Source of the DNA: Cardinalis cardinalis
Lineage: Eukaryota > Chordata > Aves > Passeriformes > Cardinalidae
DNA: 64,000 bases
Reading direction: 5' to 3'
Assembly: GCA_014549065.1 (NCBI GenBank)
Contig: JACDOX010000023.1
Location: forward strand, 1,615,980 to 1,679,979
This document shows positions 12,801-25,734 of this stretch, piece by piece; positions within the stretch are counted from its first letter, which is position 1; each line of letters starts with the position of its first letter. The notes beneath the pieces are model-generated. The model saw only the letters and a program-made list of their open reading frames with translations. It was not told where the DNA came from and did not search any database. The position numbers and the translations under genes were made by a program.

Positions 12801-15060
12801 TCTGAGTTGCTTAAATAAGAATTTGGTAAATTGCAACCACTACCATACCCCATGCCCCCCACAGAGCAGATAAATATACNTAACTCTTTTGTTTTTTTAA
12901 GAACCTTCTCAGATTATTTATTTTTCTCTTTCTGATTTGGAAAGTTATTGAGGCTGTGTTTGCATAAAGCAGGTAGTGTCAACCTGCATTGTCCAGTGTT
13001 GAGGAAAAAAATCCTTCACAGAAAAGGAAGGCAGTTTGCTCTTGTGAATCATCAGGAGCTGGGTGCTGAAGGAAGGAGACATTCTTAAGGAAAAGGTTTC
13101 TGGCATGAGGAGAAGCAGTACTGTACTGTGGGTATGGTTCCACTAGGAAATTGGGTATGTGGCCTGTTTTTGTGTTCTCAGGAGGCTGTGCTCCCTGGTA
13201 GATGGATAGTGACAGTTTGTTGCAATGTTTCAGGTTGCTTTAGCCCCTTCAAGCCCTAAACCTGGTGTTTGGGTTTAAAGAAGTTTGTATTTGCTTAAAA
13301 GTCTACAGCTTTTCCCTACAATGGTTAGGTTCTGGGCCAGGTACATCCCTAATCCAAAGGTGCCTTCTGTGAACTCCTCTGAAATTTCTGGTTCATGGCT
13401 GTTTCATCAGGAATTATTTTGTATCCTGTTGGTCTCCAGTTACAGGAACTTCAGTATTATGTGGTTTTTCAAGGAAAAAAGCCTATGGTGAAGGAACACT
13501 CAGGAGAGCACCAAGCTTCTCTGCNGAGTCCTTTGAGGAACTCCACTGCAAGAAAACAAAAATGTTATACCTGAATGGAGTGATATTTTTCTAATGAGTC
13601 TTAATGCTTTACCATCTGGTTTGCCTGCCTATTTCAGCTGTGAAGGGATGTTTGGCATGAGCACCCCATTTCATCACCTAGGAGGGTCACCACATGGTAT
13701 AACAACACATGGTGTATATATCCTTTCATTGACTTCTATGCCCCTGCCACTCTGGAACATACATATATATATGAATTTTAAGTAGNAATAGCCAATTTAG
13801 ACGACTCTCCTGCCCTCTCCAAGTTCTGCTGCAGAGCAAATGTCTCCTTGCTCAGACTCAACCCCGAGAGGGCCCCCACCTCCAGCAGAAATGTCCCAGG
13901 ACCCGTGCCCCGACCTCCAACTAAATGTGCAGCACTGGTTTGTCCTTCAAGTGTGAAGCCAGTAAAGACTCTCTACCACAGTTTTTGAACACATTTCCAA
14001 GTATGGCAGGGTTCAGTGGCAGGCACATAATAGGGCTTTTGGCATGTATTATATTGTGCTCAACAACTCCACTCTCTGATCCAAACATGCCCACCAAAAA
14101 TAACTTCAGAGAACAGCTTTTATTTTAATTATTCCAGTGTGGAACTCATGAAGTTTTGCCAAAAATCTGGCTTGTAAAGCTTTTTGTACCTAAGCACAGA
14201 AACCCCTAGTGTGTAGTTAATCCCCCACTGGGATTTTCCTGATCCAGTCACAGGTCTATTCTGCAACCTCATCTTTCTTTACCTATCACTTGTTCTCTCT
14301 GTTCACTCTACCAGCTCCTTGCATTCTTGCCCTTTCTTGGCTTCTGTGACTGTTCCCCCCAGCTATCTCCTCTAATTTTCTCTTTTCTTGTTCAACTCCA
14401 CGTTTAATTGTGGATGGTGTTTTTTGGTGGTTCCACAGTAGTCCTGATCTCTGCAAGGATTTCAGTGACATCCTCTCTCCTTCCTTTAGTCTCTCTGTCC
14501 AACCTATTACATGGCATAATAACCAAAAAGCTGCACTTTTGCCAGTGACTTGGAGAGTTGCCTTTTCCTAGTTGATCTTTTTCATTTTATCACTGAGGCT
14601 CTTTTCTTCCAGTCTCCTTCCCTTCTTCCCTATGTAGCATGTGTGTATACATTTTTATATGTAAAAGTCATAAAGGAAACATAAGAAAAAGGGATGTCTC
14701 TGTGGTGTGGTGGGACGAGCTACTGGGCTGTGCAGAACACTTCCAGTGCCTGAGAGGGCTGACTATGGTAGTTACTCTCTCATCTCTATGCTGATTATTT
14801 ATTTAACCTTTTCTTCATCAAACCCTAATTTGCTTTGTGGGGAAACACTCACAATTTAGGATATTGGTATTTAAAGAAGTACTTGCTATTATTTTGTAAA
14901 TAACCTCAGATAGTTAATAAAGTGATATGAAGGAAAAAAACAAAGAAGGTTTGATTGATGTTCAGTTTTGGTTGGGTTCGTTTCCTAAGCATACCAAAAG
15001 AGAAGGAAAAGGTGGAACTCTCTAGAGCAGGATAATCTATAGCATGATAGTTTTCAGCAC
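9880..15060. other. Non-coding unique sequence
   Basis: No coding region or repeat family is recognised. A G/C-richer patch at about 11200-11350 and another at about 13800-13925 stand out from the AT-rich background but show no clear exon signals. The longest open frames are 119 codons (plus, 11246-11605) and 125 codons (minus, 12250-12627); neither resembles a known family. Confidence 0.7.
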
Positions 15061-15690
15061 AGGTGGGGAAAATACAGATTCAGAAGCCTGCAGGGAAGGG
15101 AGCCCAGCTCTCCTGCAGTCTGAGGGAGTGCTCTGGTTGTAACTCAATTGCTGAAAGCATGTCTGGCAGCAACAGCACCCACTTCTTTACTGTTTTGGTG
15201 GAGAAGGTCTGGCTAGCAGTGGAGGAGGATGGTAATCCCTGCCTTGAGATAGGTGACCAAATTCCAGAGAGGCTTAAGCTAATTCTAATACCTTCTGCAT
15301 TTNCTAATGGCTCATTTGAGCAGCTCCTGCTCAGTCTTCTGTTTGAGATGTCTGAATTCTCTGCTTCCCAAACCTCTGGATCCCAGCATGCAAGCACACT
15401 CCTGGAAGTCAGGAGCTGTGGTTTTCAGCCATGTAGGGCCTAAACATTGCTTGTGTCCAGAACAAAATATTTGTCTGTATTTATGTAACTGCTTAGCTTT
15501 ACAGGGTCTGTGCTTGNTTACCTTGATAAGTGCTGCTAAAAATAATAATAGGGGCATTGTGACATTTTTGTACAGCATTCATGTAACATCTGTTACAACA
15601 TCTAAAACACCATGCTGGAATTTGTGGAGCAAAACCATGGGGAATGTCTTTGCACCAGCTAGGGAGAGACAAGACATATACTTTTGAAAG
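15061..15690. other. Segment with low stop-codon density on both strands
   Basis: Two overlapping plus-strand open frames of 126 codons (15063-15443 and 15307-15687) and two minus-strand frames of 105 and 88 codons crowd into 630 bp. Openness in several frames at once usually reflects base composition rather than coding. No conserved motif, signal peptide or transmembrane pattern is convincing. I cannot name a product and treat the segment as non-coding by default. Confidence 0.45.
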
Positions 15691-18600
15691 AACCCCTTTA
15701 CATTCAGGATACTTTCAAACTGCTGCTTATTAGCATGATACCCTGTGTTTGACTCAGCCTGAAACACAGTATATAATACTGGCATTTTCATTTTGTCTCA
15801 CATTTGGACTGTGCTCTAGTTCTGCTACTGTAAGTTTCTGTGCCTATGCAGTGGGGAATATGAAATTGGGGATTTTNAAAGGTCTGAAGGTCCTTCAGTG
15901 TCAAATTACTCTTGGAATTTTACTTCAGCACTTCCATAGGGCCCCAAGTATTCTTGGCAGTTTACAATAGTCCTTGTCCCAAAGCATTTAAAATACATTT
16001 CAGATGTGCTGAGAATAATAAATCTAGAAGAAGGGAGAAAAAAGGAATNAAATAATCCAGGATATAGTTAGCGAATCAGTGATTATATGGGTACACTTTA
16101 ATTTATTTTTAAGGCTTGGATGGAAGGACACTTCACTTTAATTCTTTTTTATTGACTTATATTGTGACAGCGTAANGAATGTTTCTAGAAATCAGATTTG
16201 AATTAGAGGGTTTCACATGAACTCTGACTGTTTTTGAAAGGAAGAGTTGCAAACACTAGACTTCATTATCCTGTCGAAAGACTAGAAACAAAATGGTTTA
16301 TTCATCTTCTTCTCATCAGCTACTCTTTTCCAAATATACTGATGCATTTGCCCATCTGTGATTGAAAGTACAGATAACTGATAAACTTTTGCCTTATGGT
16401 TAGTGCAAAGAAAACAGAACATAAAGTTCTGCTTTATTATAAGAAGAGGGATGCTGCAACACTTGAGCAAGTATCAGCCAGAAGCTGATAAAAAAACCCC
16501 TAAAACCAAAAATTAAAAAAAAAATCTGAAATAATGGAAAAGCTTTTACTTTAAAAATTTAAAACTTTTAAAAAACAACAACCTTGGATTATGTAGATCT
16601 GGTGCCTACTCACTGGAACGTCACCAAATCTCACTTGTTTTGCTTGGGCCTCACTCAAACATAACAGGCCTCAAGCTAGTAAGCAAGCCAGCAAATGTCC
16701 TGGCTTGTAAAGAAATCTGATCCAACCCTGTAAACCAAACCCAGCCTAAGAGCAGTGGTGAGGGGAACATATGGAAAATTAATGACAGATAATAGAATGG
16801 TGGGACAGCCTTAAAGAAAAGATTGTTGCTGAGTTTATGCAACAATGCCAGCTAATGGTTTTTGAGTTAAGAAAGTTACAGAGTATCTGAGCAATGTTTT
16901 TGACTTTGCCAGCACTTAAGCTCTAGAAAGGGCTGCTGTGTTTCTCCTGTCCCAGTGCACATTCTTAATTGATACCTGTAGCTGCTGGTTCAGCTGCAGC
17001 AGCACTTTGGGAAGCACAGAGATCCTGGTCCCCACCTGTTTAAATAAATGAGAGCCTCAGGAAGAGGAGTGCATTGGAATTTCCTTGGGCTCAAACTGGG
17101 CATAACAGCAAAGGCCAGGCTGAGAGCTAGAAGCACTGGGAGGAGGGGATGAAGGTGGTGTGTGTGTTTGCTTTTTTCCCCTGCAGACCCCCAGGCATTT
17201 TGCAGAGATAAGGTGCTTTGTATGTGATGTCACAGATGGGGAAATAGTCCCAGGGAGCTCATTGTTTCACAACCCCTCTCTGGTGAAGAAACTGGAAATG
17301 GAAATTGAATNAATGGAAAGAATTATTTTGGTGAAAGTGTATGTATTTCTGGAATACATAAATTACATATTTATTTGGGCAATGGCCTGGGATGCTCATT
17401 TAGGGTAGACTTTGAAATGTGACACCATAGAGTAGCTGTTTTGTACCAAGAGAATAGTGATCCCTTTCCCCTCATTTCTCCACTTTTGTTTTATTGAAGA
17501 CTAGCTAAAATCCTAATATTCTTCCTNCCTGGACGCTAAAATTACTCTCCTTCCGTGGCTGCATCCATCCTGCCGCACAGGCAAATGTTGAGGTTGATTT
17601 GCCCACTTAGAGACCCTTTAGGCCAAAAGTTGTGCAACTCACCTGTTAATTTGGGTGTTAAAAAACTCTATTCAATATACTTATTTTTTCTTCCTGAACC
17701 TGTTGCCTCTAGGCCAACACAGTGGCTCAGGACCCTTCCAGAAAAACACTGGGGAGGCTGTGGAGAGGACCATGCTCACCTCAGATTCCTGAAAAGCAGG
17801 CACTGAATGTCTCTGATGTCAGCTCTAAGCTTCTCTCCCTGCTCAGCTGAGAGGACAAATGGATTTTGCCAATAAAAGCTGTTCAGGTGAGTTACTGCAT
17901 CTTTACTGCAGTTGAAAGGAATATACTTAGATCATGGTGTCAACAAACTGGTGAATTCAGAAGCTTACATTAAACAGATGATCATATTAGATCATCATAA
18001 GGATTCATACTAAGCATAAAAATGGATGTCTGTAGAACTAAAAAAAAAAGTAAAGTGACTTGTATAGGACAAAATAAATATGTAACACACAAATACATAT
18101 CTTAAATATAGACNTACACAGTGGTAACTGTAATACCTGCAGTGCAACAGAAAGCCTTAATAGTGTGTGTGGGGTGATTTGGCAGACAAGACAAACTTTT
18201 TTTTTTTCTTTTAAGCCACTTCACATGGCTCAAAGACTGGGAATTGGTATCAGTGGGAAAGGGAAGAAATGAGAAATGTTTAGAAATACCAATATTACCA
18301 AACATAAATATTTCTATTTCTGGTTTGTTAAACCTGTTTTAATCCTTTTGGGTTCCTGGGGGGGAGTAAAACACCTTAAAGGTAAGACATNTGATGTAAA
18401 AGAGTGTTTGCTATGACCTTGCCAAACCTATGAACTGACCAAGAGAGGTGATGGCTCCAGAGTGCACAGTGCATATTTTACTTTTCTAATGTCTAGAAGA
18501 TTCAATACATCTGAAATATAGCAAGAAAATGTCCTGCAGGGCAGTGGAGATGTCCTACTGACAAGAGGGAGCTGTATTCTTTTCTCATCACCTCATAAAC

Positions 18601-21600
18601 AATGGGGTTCTGACTGAGGATGTTAGGTAATGCTTGCCACAGACAGAACTCCAAGTGGGTATTACTTTCATGGTATAACCCTCTGAGGTCTGAGGCAGGA
18701 TTGTTTAACAAAGCATATTGTTTTCCCCTCCCACTTTTAATGAGCTTTGATGCTGATTTTAGAACTTGACAGCTGTGTTTAGACTTCTTACAGAGATGGG
18801 GAAATAGAGATGTTTGGGGCAGCAGGCAACATGAACTTTGTGGAGGGAGCAGAGTCAAGATTTGCCTTGGGAAACTGTGGAATTGATCCACAATGATGAA
18901 CTCCAGGCCACCCTCCTTTTGGGAGACTCCTTAGAGATGAAGGGGGTGCTGGTCCCTTGTGCCCCACCCAGAGCTGTGTGCCTCAGGGAGGGACTCATGG
19001 CCACTTGTCACCACTGCTGAAAGGTGTGAGCTCTAGCTAGGCACCATGCTTCAGAGGGGTCCCTGCCTTTGCTTGGGATTGGCATCCACAAGACTCCCAG
19101 GACTGCTCGATGTTCCCTGTAGTGCTCTTAATTTTTGCAGTGTTTAGGTATGAGTATTTTGTGTGGCAAAATAATTAGAGTGAAAGAATAATTATTAGGA
19201 ATGGTCTCTGAAAAAAGAAAAAGTCAGAATTTGTTACAGCTATTGTAATAAATGAACAGGAAACAAACTTTTTGTCATTAGGCTCAAATCAGTAACATAA
19301 ATTCCTCTATGGCATAAAGACAANTGTATAGTTTGTTTTTATTCAGTAGCTGAGTTTATAGGCCCATCTTTGAATAATTATGGATATCTTGTTCAATATC
19401 TGAAAATTGTGGTATTCTGCCATCTCTGCAGATACCAGAGGAGAATGTCTTGAATGAGTTAGTGGGACTGCACACAGGAAACGAGGGATTGGGCTGAAAT
19501 AAAAAAAAAAAAAAGGACATTCAAAACGAATAAAATAGAAGTCAGCATAATCCTATTCAAGTTCTGAATATCTCATCTCTCCTCTCATCACCTCTCCTCT
19601 CTAATGTAGAAGAAGACCAAATAATCTTAATTATCGACTTCTGTAAGGTACCATGCAAACAAGGGCTCTTAACAATTGTGTATCACAATATTTGGTTTTC
19701 TTTTGAGAGAATGATATTTCAATGGTGTTTGCTTAAGTCATAGCACTGAGTTTCAATAAGATTGTATCAGAACGAAGGTGCAAAACCTCAGGTAGCCTCA
19801 GATATTTCCTTCTATCATGTTTAGGTACATTCTTGTTTTCAAGACAGAGTGAATCTTCTGAGCAAAGAGCCCTGGGCAGCTTCTACAGTTTCTCTGTAGA
19901 AACACCACCTGCCCAGACCATGAGCTTGTCTACGCTGTAAAAACACTTCTCCCACTCTGATATGGCATGTCCTGGACTTTGTTTTCTCACCTTCTTTCCA
20001 GAACTTATTTGCCTTTGGCAGCTGATGGATGTGGCATGATGAGCAATCCTTGCCATCCATTGCACACACTTGAACACACTTTGAATTAATTTTTAACTAG
20101 GTTTTAGAAACAAAGATAGTTTAATGGCTANAAGTTTTAACCATTTCACAACTGATCAGTTTAGCAGGAGTGTAAAATCAGTATACTTCCAAGCTAATAT
20201 AATATCATTTGTTATGGGTCAGTATCATTTGTATCCTGTATAAATGAAAATTAGAAGTTCAGAGGTTTTATTTGGGCACTGAGTCCAACCTGCATTTATT
20301 TTCAAAGAACAAAATGTACTACAGGACTTTCACTTCTAACATAAGATGCTAAATCNTATCCCTATAACTTAGCCCCTACCTTTCAGTCATTTTAGAGAAG
20401 AAAAATCTAAAAACTCTTAGAGTATTTTTGTCAATTTAGAACCAGGTCTGAATTTCATTGCTTGCACAATTCTTCATTTTCAAACCACTATGTTTGGTAG
20501 AAATGTCTGGAATGTGGAGTACTATATTTAAAAATAAAGCAAAACAATCCTTAATAGCCACTCTATCATTTAGTTAAACAACATCCCATACCCACACCAT
20601 TCTGGAAGCAGGGAGCAGTTAGGATGGGAGAAGTAGTGGAAAGAAAAAAGCATTAGGAGTAAAACTGTATATACANTGGCCAGAATGAATCACTCTGAGG
20701 TTTGGAACAAAGATGAAAATATAAATTAAACAAAACTGCTTTTATTCCATAAAATACTTAAAACGCTAGTGCAAGAATTCAGAGGGTGCAGTGTTTAGTT
20801 CCCAAGAAAACTGTATGAAAGACCAGGAAGCCACTTCTGCTTGGTTAGCCTTATACCAAGGATCAAAGCAGAAAGGTATCTCATTTCCATGTATAACTTT
20901 GAAATATTTTTTAAAGAATTTCAGAAAATGTGCCTTAGAGTAGTTCTTACCAGGCTGCCTTGCATCAGAAGAATAAATAAAAACTAGAATGTCTCTTTGN
21001 TGGAAGATGTACCAGTACTGTATTGTTCAAAACTTCTTCATCTGTCTCTAGTAATTCTAGGTTTGTGAACATCAAGAGTCAGACAGGTTTTTTATTGCCT
21101 TGGGATAATTTTTTTTTTTCTCCTCTGCTTTCATAAACCTTCCATATGCTTCTACATCCATGCCTTGTTTTCAATTTTAGTGAAGGTTTTTATTTGGAGT
21201 CTCATAAAATTCTAATTTATTGCAGCTTCTTTTTATAAAATGCAGAGGGGAGGAGGGGAGTATTGAAATAGCGTGTGCAAGGCGGTCCCAAGGAATGCAC
21301 TTGAGAATTTAAAATGTTGAGCAGTTTATCAACCCCTGCTTCAGTTATTGGCAAATACTTTTCCTAACTCTCCAACCTATGAGCCTGTGTTCTCATGGTG
21401 TGGGTGTAAGACATTTCATATCAGTCTATTTAAGTAAGAAAGTTTTCTTTCTTAGTCATGCAAACTGTCTGCATTTGCAGAGAGTGAAGGGAAATCAGGT
21501 AAAAGAGCCCGCCCAGTACATGATGTGCTCCTACAGCTGTCAGTTCTCACTGTCCTGTTAGGGACTCACTTCCATCAGTGTGCACTATNTGCTAAATACT

Positions 21601-23957
21601 CATAAGAAATAAGATAGGAGTGATATATCCCTCTGGAAGTCCTGCATGACAGCTGACCCTTTCCTAGGTTAGGAGCAGAGCATTTGCCTTTGANGGAGCA
21701 GGAATACATCCAGGCTTACCTACTTGTGCCCTGTTCAGATTTGACTCAGGACCAAACTGAACAAAAAGGAGCAAAGTGTATTTCCCACCAGCAGAGCTGT
21801 TTTTCTTTGCCCCTCTGGTGTTAAGTTGACCAATCTAAATGAAAGCCTCATACTTCAAATAGCGAAGAATTGTGGTGCTAATGTGTTACCATGGTTCAAA
21901 GCTACTGCGAAATTTCAAGTAGTCCCTGGCTTCAGCAGAATTAGCACAACCTTTTTTGAGCAAGGAACTACATCACTCTNACATAACTAAAAAGCGTCTG
22001 TGAAAACAACTGTCCAGAGTTAAGGGCACAGCGCAAGAGCACAATGTACATAAAAGGTGTCATCAGGCAAACCAGTAGTTTTTTTGTGCAAAGGACACAT
22101 ATACTTTTGCTTATGCTGAGTGTTTGATATACATGTAAGCATAAATATGTACACACATGCAGGTATTTTCTGAATATATTCTTTGTGAATGTGAACCCCT
22201 TCCCACTCTGTACATGTTGNGGTGTATCAGTAATACAACACCTGTGATGTTTAAATGTTTGGGGAGAAGACCCTCCTGGAAAAAGTTCACAGGGGTGGGT
22301 CAACCTGAGTACTGAAAGAGAAATTCAAGTCCTGTAGCACATTTGAAATCTATTCTTGCAGGGGCTGTAAGGAAATATGAGAGCTGCTCTGCTGGAGAGA
22401 AACTGCTGGGCACTGGACCCTTTTTTCTCCTCTAAATAAAACACAGAATAGGCTTTTAGCTGTCTTTTCTCCATAATAGCTACTTAACCTGCTCACTAAC
22501 ATTAAGGGAAAGAAAGGAAAATTCCAAGAAAAATTCCTATTCAGAGTAAAAAATATAAATTAAACCAAAGTGCGCAATGCACACCCTTTTCTTTCCTTCC
22601 TGTTTTGTTTGGTGTTTTCTAACTCTGCTTTTTGGACAGCTGAATGGGGGCTGGGAAAGTGTTTACAATATTTTCACATGATTGAGATGGCAGAGTTCTT
22701 GCACTCTGTGAAAGGCCTTCTGTTTTCAGATGGCATTGAAAGTTTACCGTCTCTCCAGACAAAAGGAAGAGAGCCCGTTGCCAGCGGATGAGTAATGGGC
22801 ATGGCCTCTGCACAATANCTCCTATCCAGTCCTAAATCTACATGGTGTTCTTAGGCTTCCCAGCTTCTCCAAAGCAACCTTTGTCTCTGCTCTGGGAGAC
22901 CAAAACTGCTCGTTGGGCCAGTGGGGATGCAGCCAAGAGGGGAAGGCTCAGTGACAACAGTTGCTCAGTGCTCAGTGCCCAGTATCTGCCTCCTTACCAT
23001 GCCACTATAATAGTTGGGAACCCGTCAACAATTGAGCATCTTCTATACAAATATGTTGCAGACCATCTGTATAGTTTTCAGTTCCAGAAGATTCCAGTAA
23101 CTCACTAAGTTTTAATACTTTTNTTTTTTTCTTCTTGTTAATCTGATGGGCTCTCCTGAGATAAGTGAGAAAAGCAAAAGCCTGTCATAATTTCTTCGGA
23201 GCTAAAACTGCACAGAAGTTGCCAATTCCTGTATTTGTTTTCTTACAAGAAACTTGAAGCAGGCATTTTCCACTGTTAACAATTTTTAGGTTCTGTCAAG
23301 TCATCAGTTTTTTTTTTTGTCAGAAAAACATTTTGGTGAAAATGATTGCTAACATAATCTTAGAAAATATTTGAACAGGCAATTCTGAAGTTTTTCCAGA
23401 GACTTGGTGTTATAGAGGCCAGTAGGTAATTGTTTTCCTTGTTTCTCTTACAAAGCTTCCTAGAGCTTGTCTATTTGGAATTTATCTAAATGTGTATATG
23501 TGTATATAGGTTACTTATGGGTGGGGCATGTATGTGTGTGTAAGCATGTCTCTCTCTTTGTACCTGTCTAAAAAAACTTGCATTTCACTGTCCTGTAAAG
23601 GGCATGAAGAAGAGCTTTCTAAGAATTAACTAAGCATTCATTAGCTGCACTTAATTTTTACTGTGTTCTTGGCTAAGAAAGGTCAGTATTAAGTTCTTAT
23701 TCTTTCATGCTAATTTGGTTGCATAGCGACTCACGTATTGTCAGGAAAATAGAAGCGAATACCTAAGAGATACAGGATTTCTCAAGAGTTGGTTGTAGCT
23801 GATATCAGCAATTTACTGACTAACCTGTAGTAACCTGTAGTGCTGACAGTCCTGGGTACACAAGCAATGCATTAAGGTTATTAGCAAAACAATTTTCTAA
23901 ATTACCTGAATGAAGCTTTCAAGGTAACTGATTCTATTCTTTGGACTTTTTTTCCTT
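15691..23957. other. Non-coding AT-rich unique sequence
   Basis: No gene or transposon is recognised. Visible small features are A/T runs near 16515, 18198 and 19501 (A14), and an imperfect TG/TA alternating stretch at about 23495-23560. A 10-bp tandem duplication lies at 23821-23840. A minus-strand open frame of 129 codons (18502-18891) has no recognisable domain. Confidence 0.7.
23821..23840. repeat. Tandem duplication, 10-bp unit
   Basis: Two exact head-to-tail copies of the 10-mer TAACCTGTAG. This is consistent with a replication-slippage duplication and no function is inferred. Confidence 0.9.
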
Positions 23958-23972
23958 CCCTCCCTCCCACCC
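23958..23972 (-). other. Canonical G-quadruplex motif on the minus strand
   Basis: The plus strand reads CCC-T-CCC-T-CCC-A-CCC, so the minus strand has four G3 tracts separated by single-base loops. This G3N1 pattern is known to favour very stable parallel quadruplexes, as in well-studied promoter quadruplexes. It lies in a pyrimidine-rich stretch (about 23946-23978) next to a T8 run and an unresolved base at 23983. Whether it folds or regulates anything here is unknown. Confidence 0.85.
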
Positions 23973-25717
23973 TCTTTTTGAGNTTTTTTTTGAGGAGTTA
24001 ACTATCTAAAGCAGCATTAAAATAATCTGGCTTAATTTCCTTTGCTGAAAGAGCAAGTCAGCTGAAATTTAGACATTTTGCTAAAAGAAGGGGAAAAGAA
24101 GGGGAAAAAAACCAGGTAGTTTTTGTTTTAAAGGGCATGACCATACACATTCTGCTCTGGTGCCTTTAAAGGGAACTTCCCTGTTTAAATGCCCTTGAGC
24201 AGAGAAATACCAACACCTCTTAATTGTTTAATATATTACAGCCTAAAATATTTACAGAAGTGCTTTCCAAGTACTTCACTGTTCCAGGTGCTTGGTCCTG
24301 CACCTCCTAAAATAATAGGCTATTTCCCCTCAGTTTTCCTGTTCTTGGTGCCACAATGAAACATATGCTCTGTATCAAGGGAAGGGGAAGTGAGGGAAGT
24401 AAGTGGGATGCCTGACATTGGTGCTGGTGCTTGNGGCACACACAGACCTCTCTGTCTTGCGTCACAGAGCTGCTAAAGAAGGGGAAAATAACACGGCTTG
24501 TGCTTGGGCTGTAAGGTCCAAGGAGAAAAATATCATATTGTTAAGCATTTGAATGTCACTCTGCACAGAGGCCCCTTATCACTGTGTCCTCTGAGAAGCA
24601 TCACAAAAAGTATAATAATTCTACTAATCAGGAGGGCTGGACATACACTGGTGCACAGCACAGCTGTCATGCAGCTGCCTTAGGGCCATGCTCCAAAATG
24701 TATTTATTCTTTCATGGAGGTGTCGTGAAGCCAAAGTCTGATGTCTGTCACATGTAACCATGTTCCAGACTGAGGCAAAAAGATCATTCAGAAAAAAAAA
24801 ACCAAACCCTTATTTTGATCCAGTTGGGATAAAGTAAGATACAGTTTTCTTGGCCTGTGCTTAACTAATTTATTTTTCAACTTGCTTAGCCAAAATGGAC
24901 TGAGGCTTTTCCCCACTAAAGAAATAAATCTCCTAATACAGAGCACTTGGGGCTCCCTGGGTTCTGTGAGACTCTGCCCTGACATACCAGGATTTGAGCT
25001 GTGCTGTCACTCTTATTAGCACACCCATGGGCTGTGCAGTGCAGCCATGCCAGGAGCACGGATAACCCCATGGGCACTGGGTGAAACTGGGAAGGCAAAG
25101 GTACTTAGTCTTAGTCCCCAGAAAGTTCCTTCTCCTTCTCAAAAATCCTCCCTACTGTGCAAATGCAGGCGAATGAAAATTGTTTAAAGAGCTGGGGTCT
25201 CAAACCCTTCCAATAGTTCTGTGTAAGGGAGCAGCAGCTGGATGGTTTCCAGTAAGGAGCTGGAGGGAAAGAGGCTCTGTCTGGCCCGAGGGAGGAGATA
25301 ATGTAGAGTTAAACAATTCTGTGAGAGTGGAGGACTGAATCTTTCCGTGGCTGCAGTTTCCATCAAGCACTTCCCAGCACAGTTGCCTGCCATCCCTTTG
25401 AACCCACGTCTCCCATGTGACAGAGCAGTGATCTGGCTGCTGAGCCACTAGACTAATATTGTTCTTTTAATCTCACAAAAATGTGTTATAAAAGAGTTGG
25501 ATTCACATGAGAAATTAAGTGTAAGATTTGTCCTCATAAAGACATTATACCATGAATGCTCTCTTTCTGCTGGCTGTAAGAATAGGTGGCTCAAGGGTGA
25601 AAGGGTAGCATTTACATTTAAATACACCTATTGGAATTGCACAAACAGAAGGCTAAAGCTACTGCTCCCTCTCTGAATGCTTTTAGAGTTTGCTGCTTTT
25701 TTTTGCATAGTAGCATC

Positions 25718-25734
25718 TTTTTTTTTTTTTTTTT
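25718..25734. repeat. Poly-T run, T17
   Basis: An uninterrupted homopolymer of 17 thymines. It could be a poly-A tail of a minus-strand retroposed copy, but the adjacent sequence is not recognisable as one. Confidence 0.9.

Noticed and set aside
18502..18891. 129-codon minus-strand open frame
   Set aside because: No family resemblance seen, ordinary composition for chance frames, and no convincing exon boundaries.
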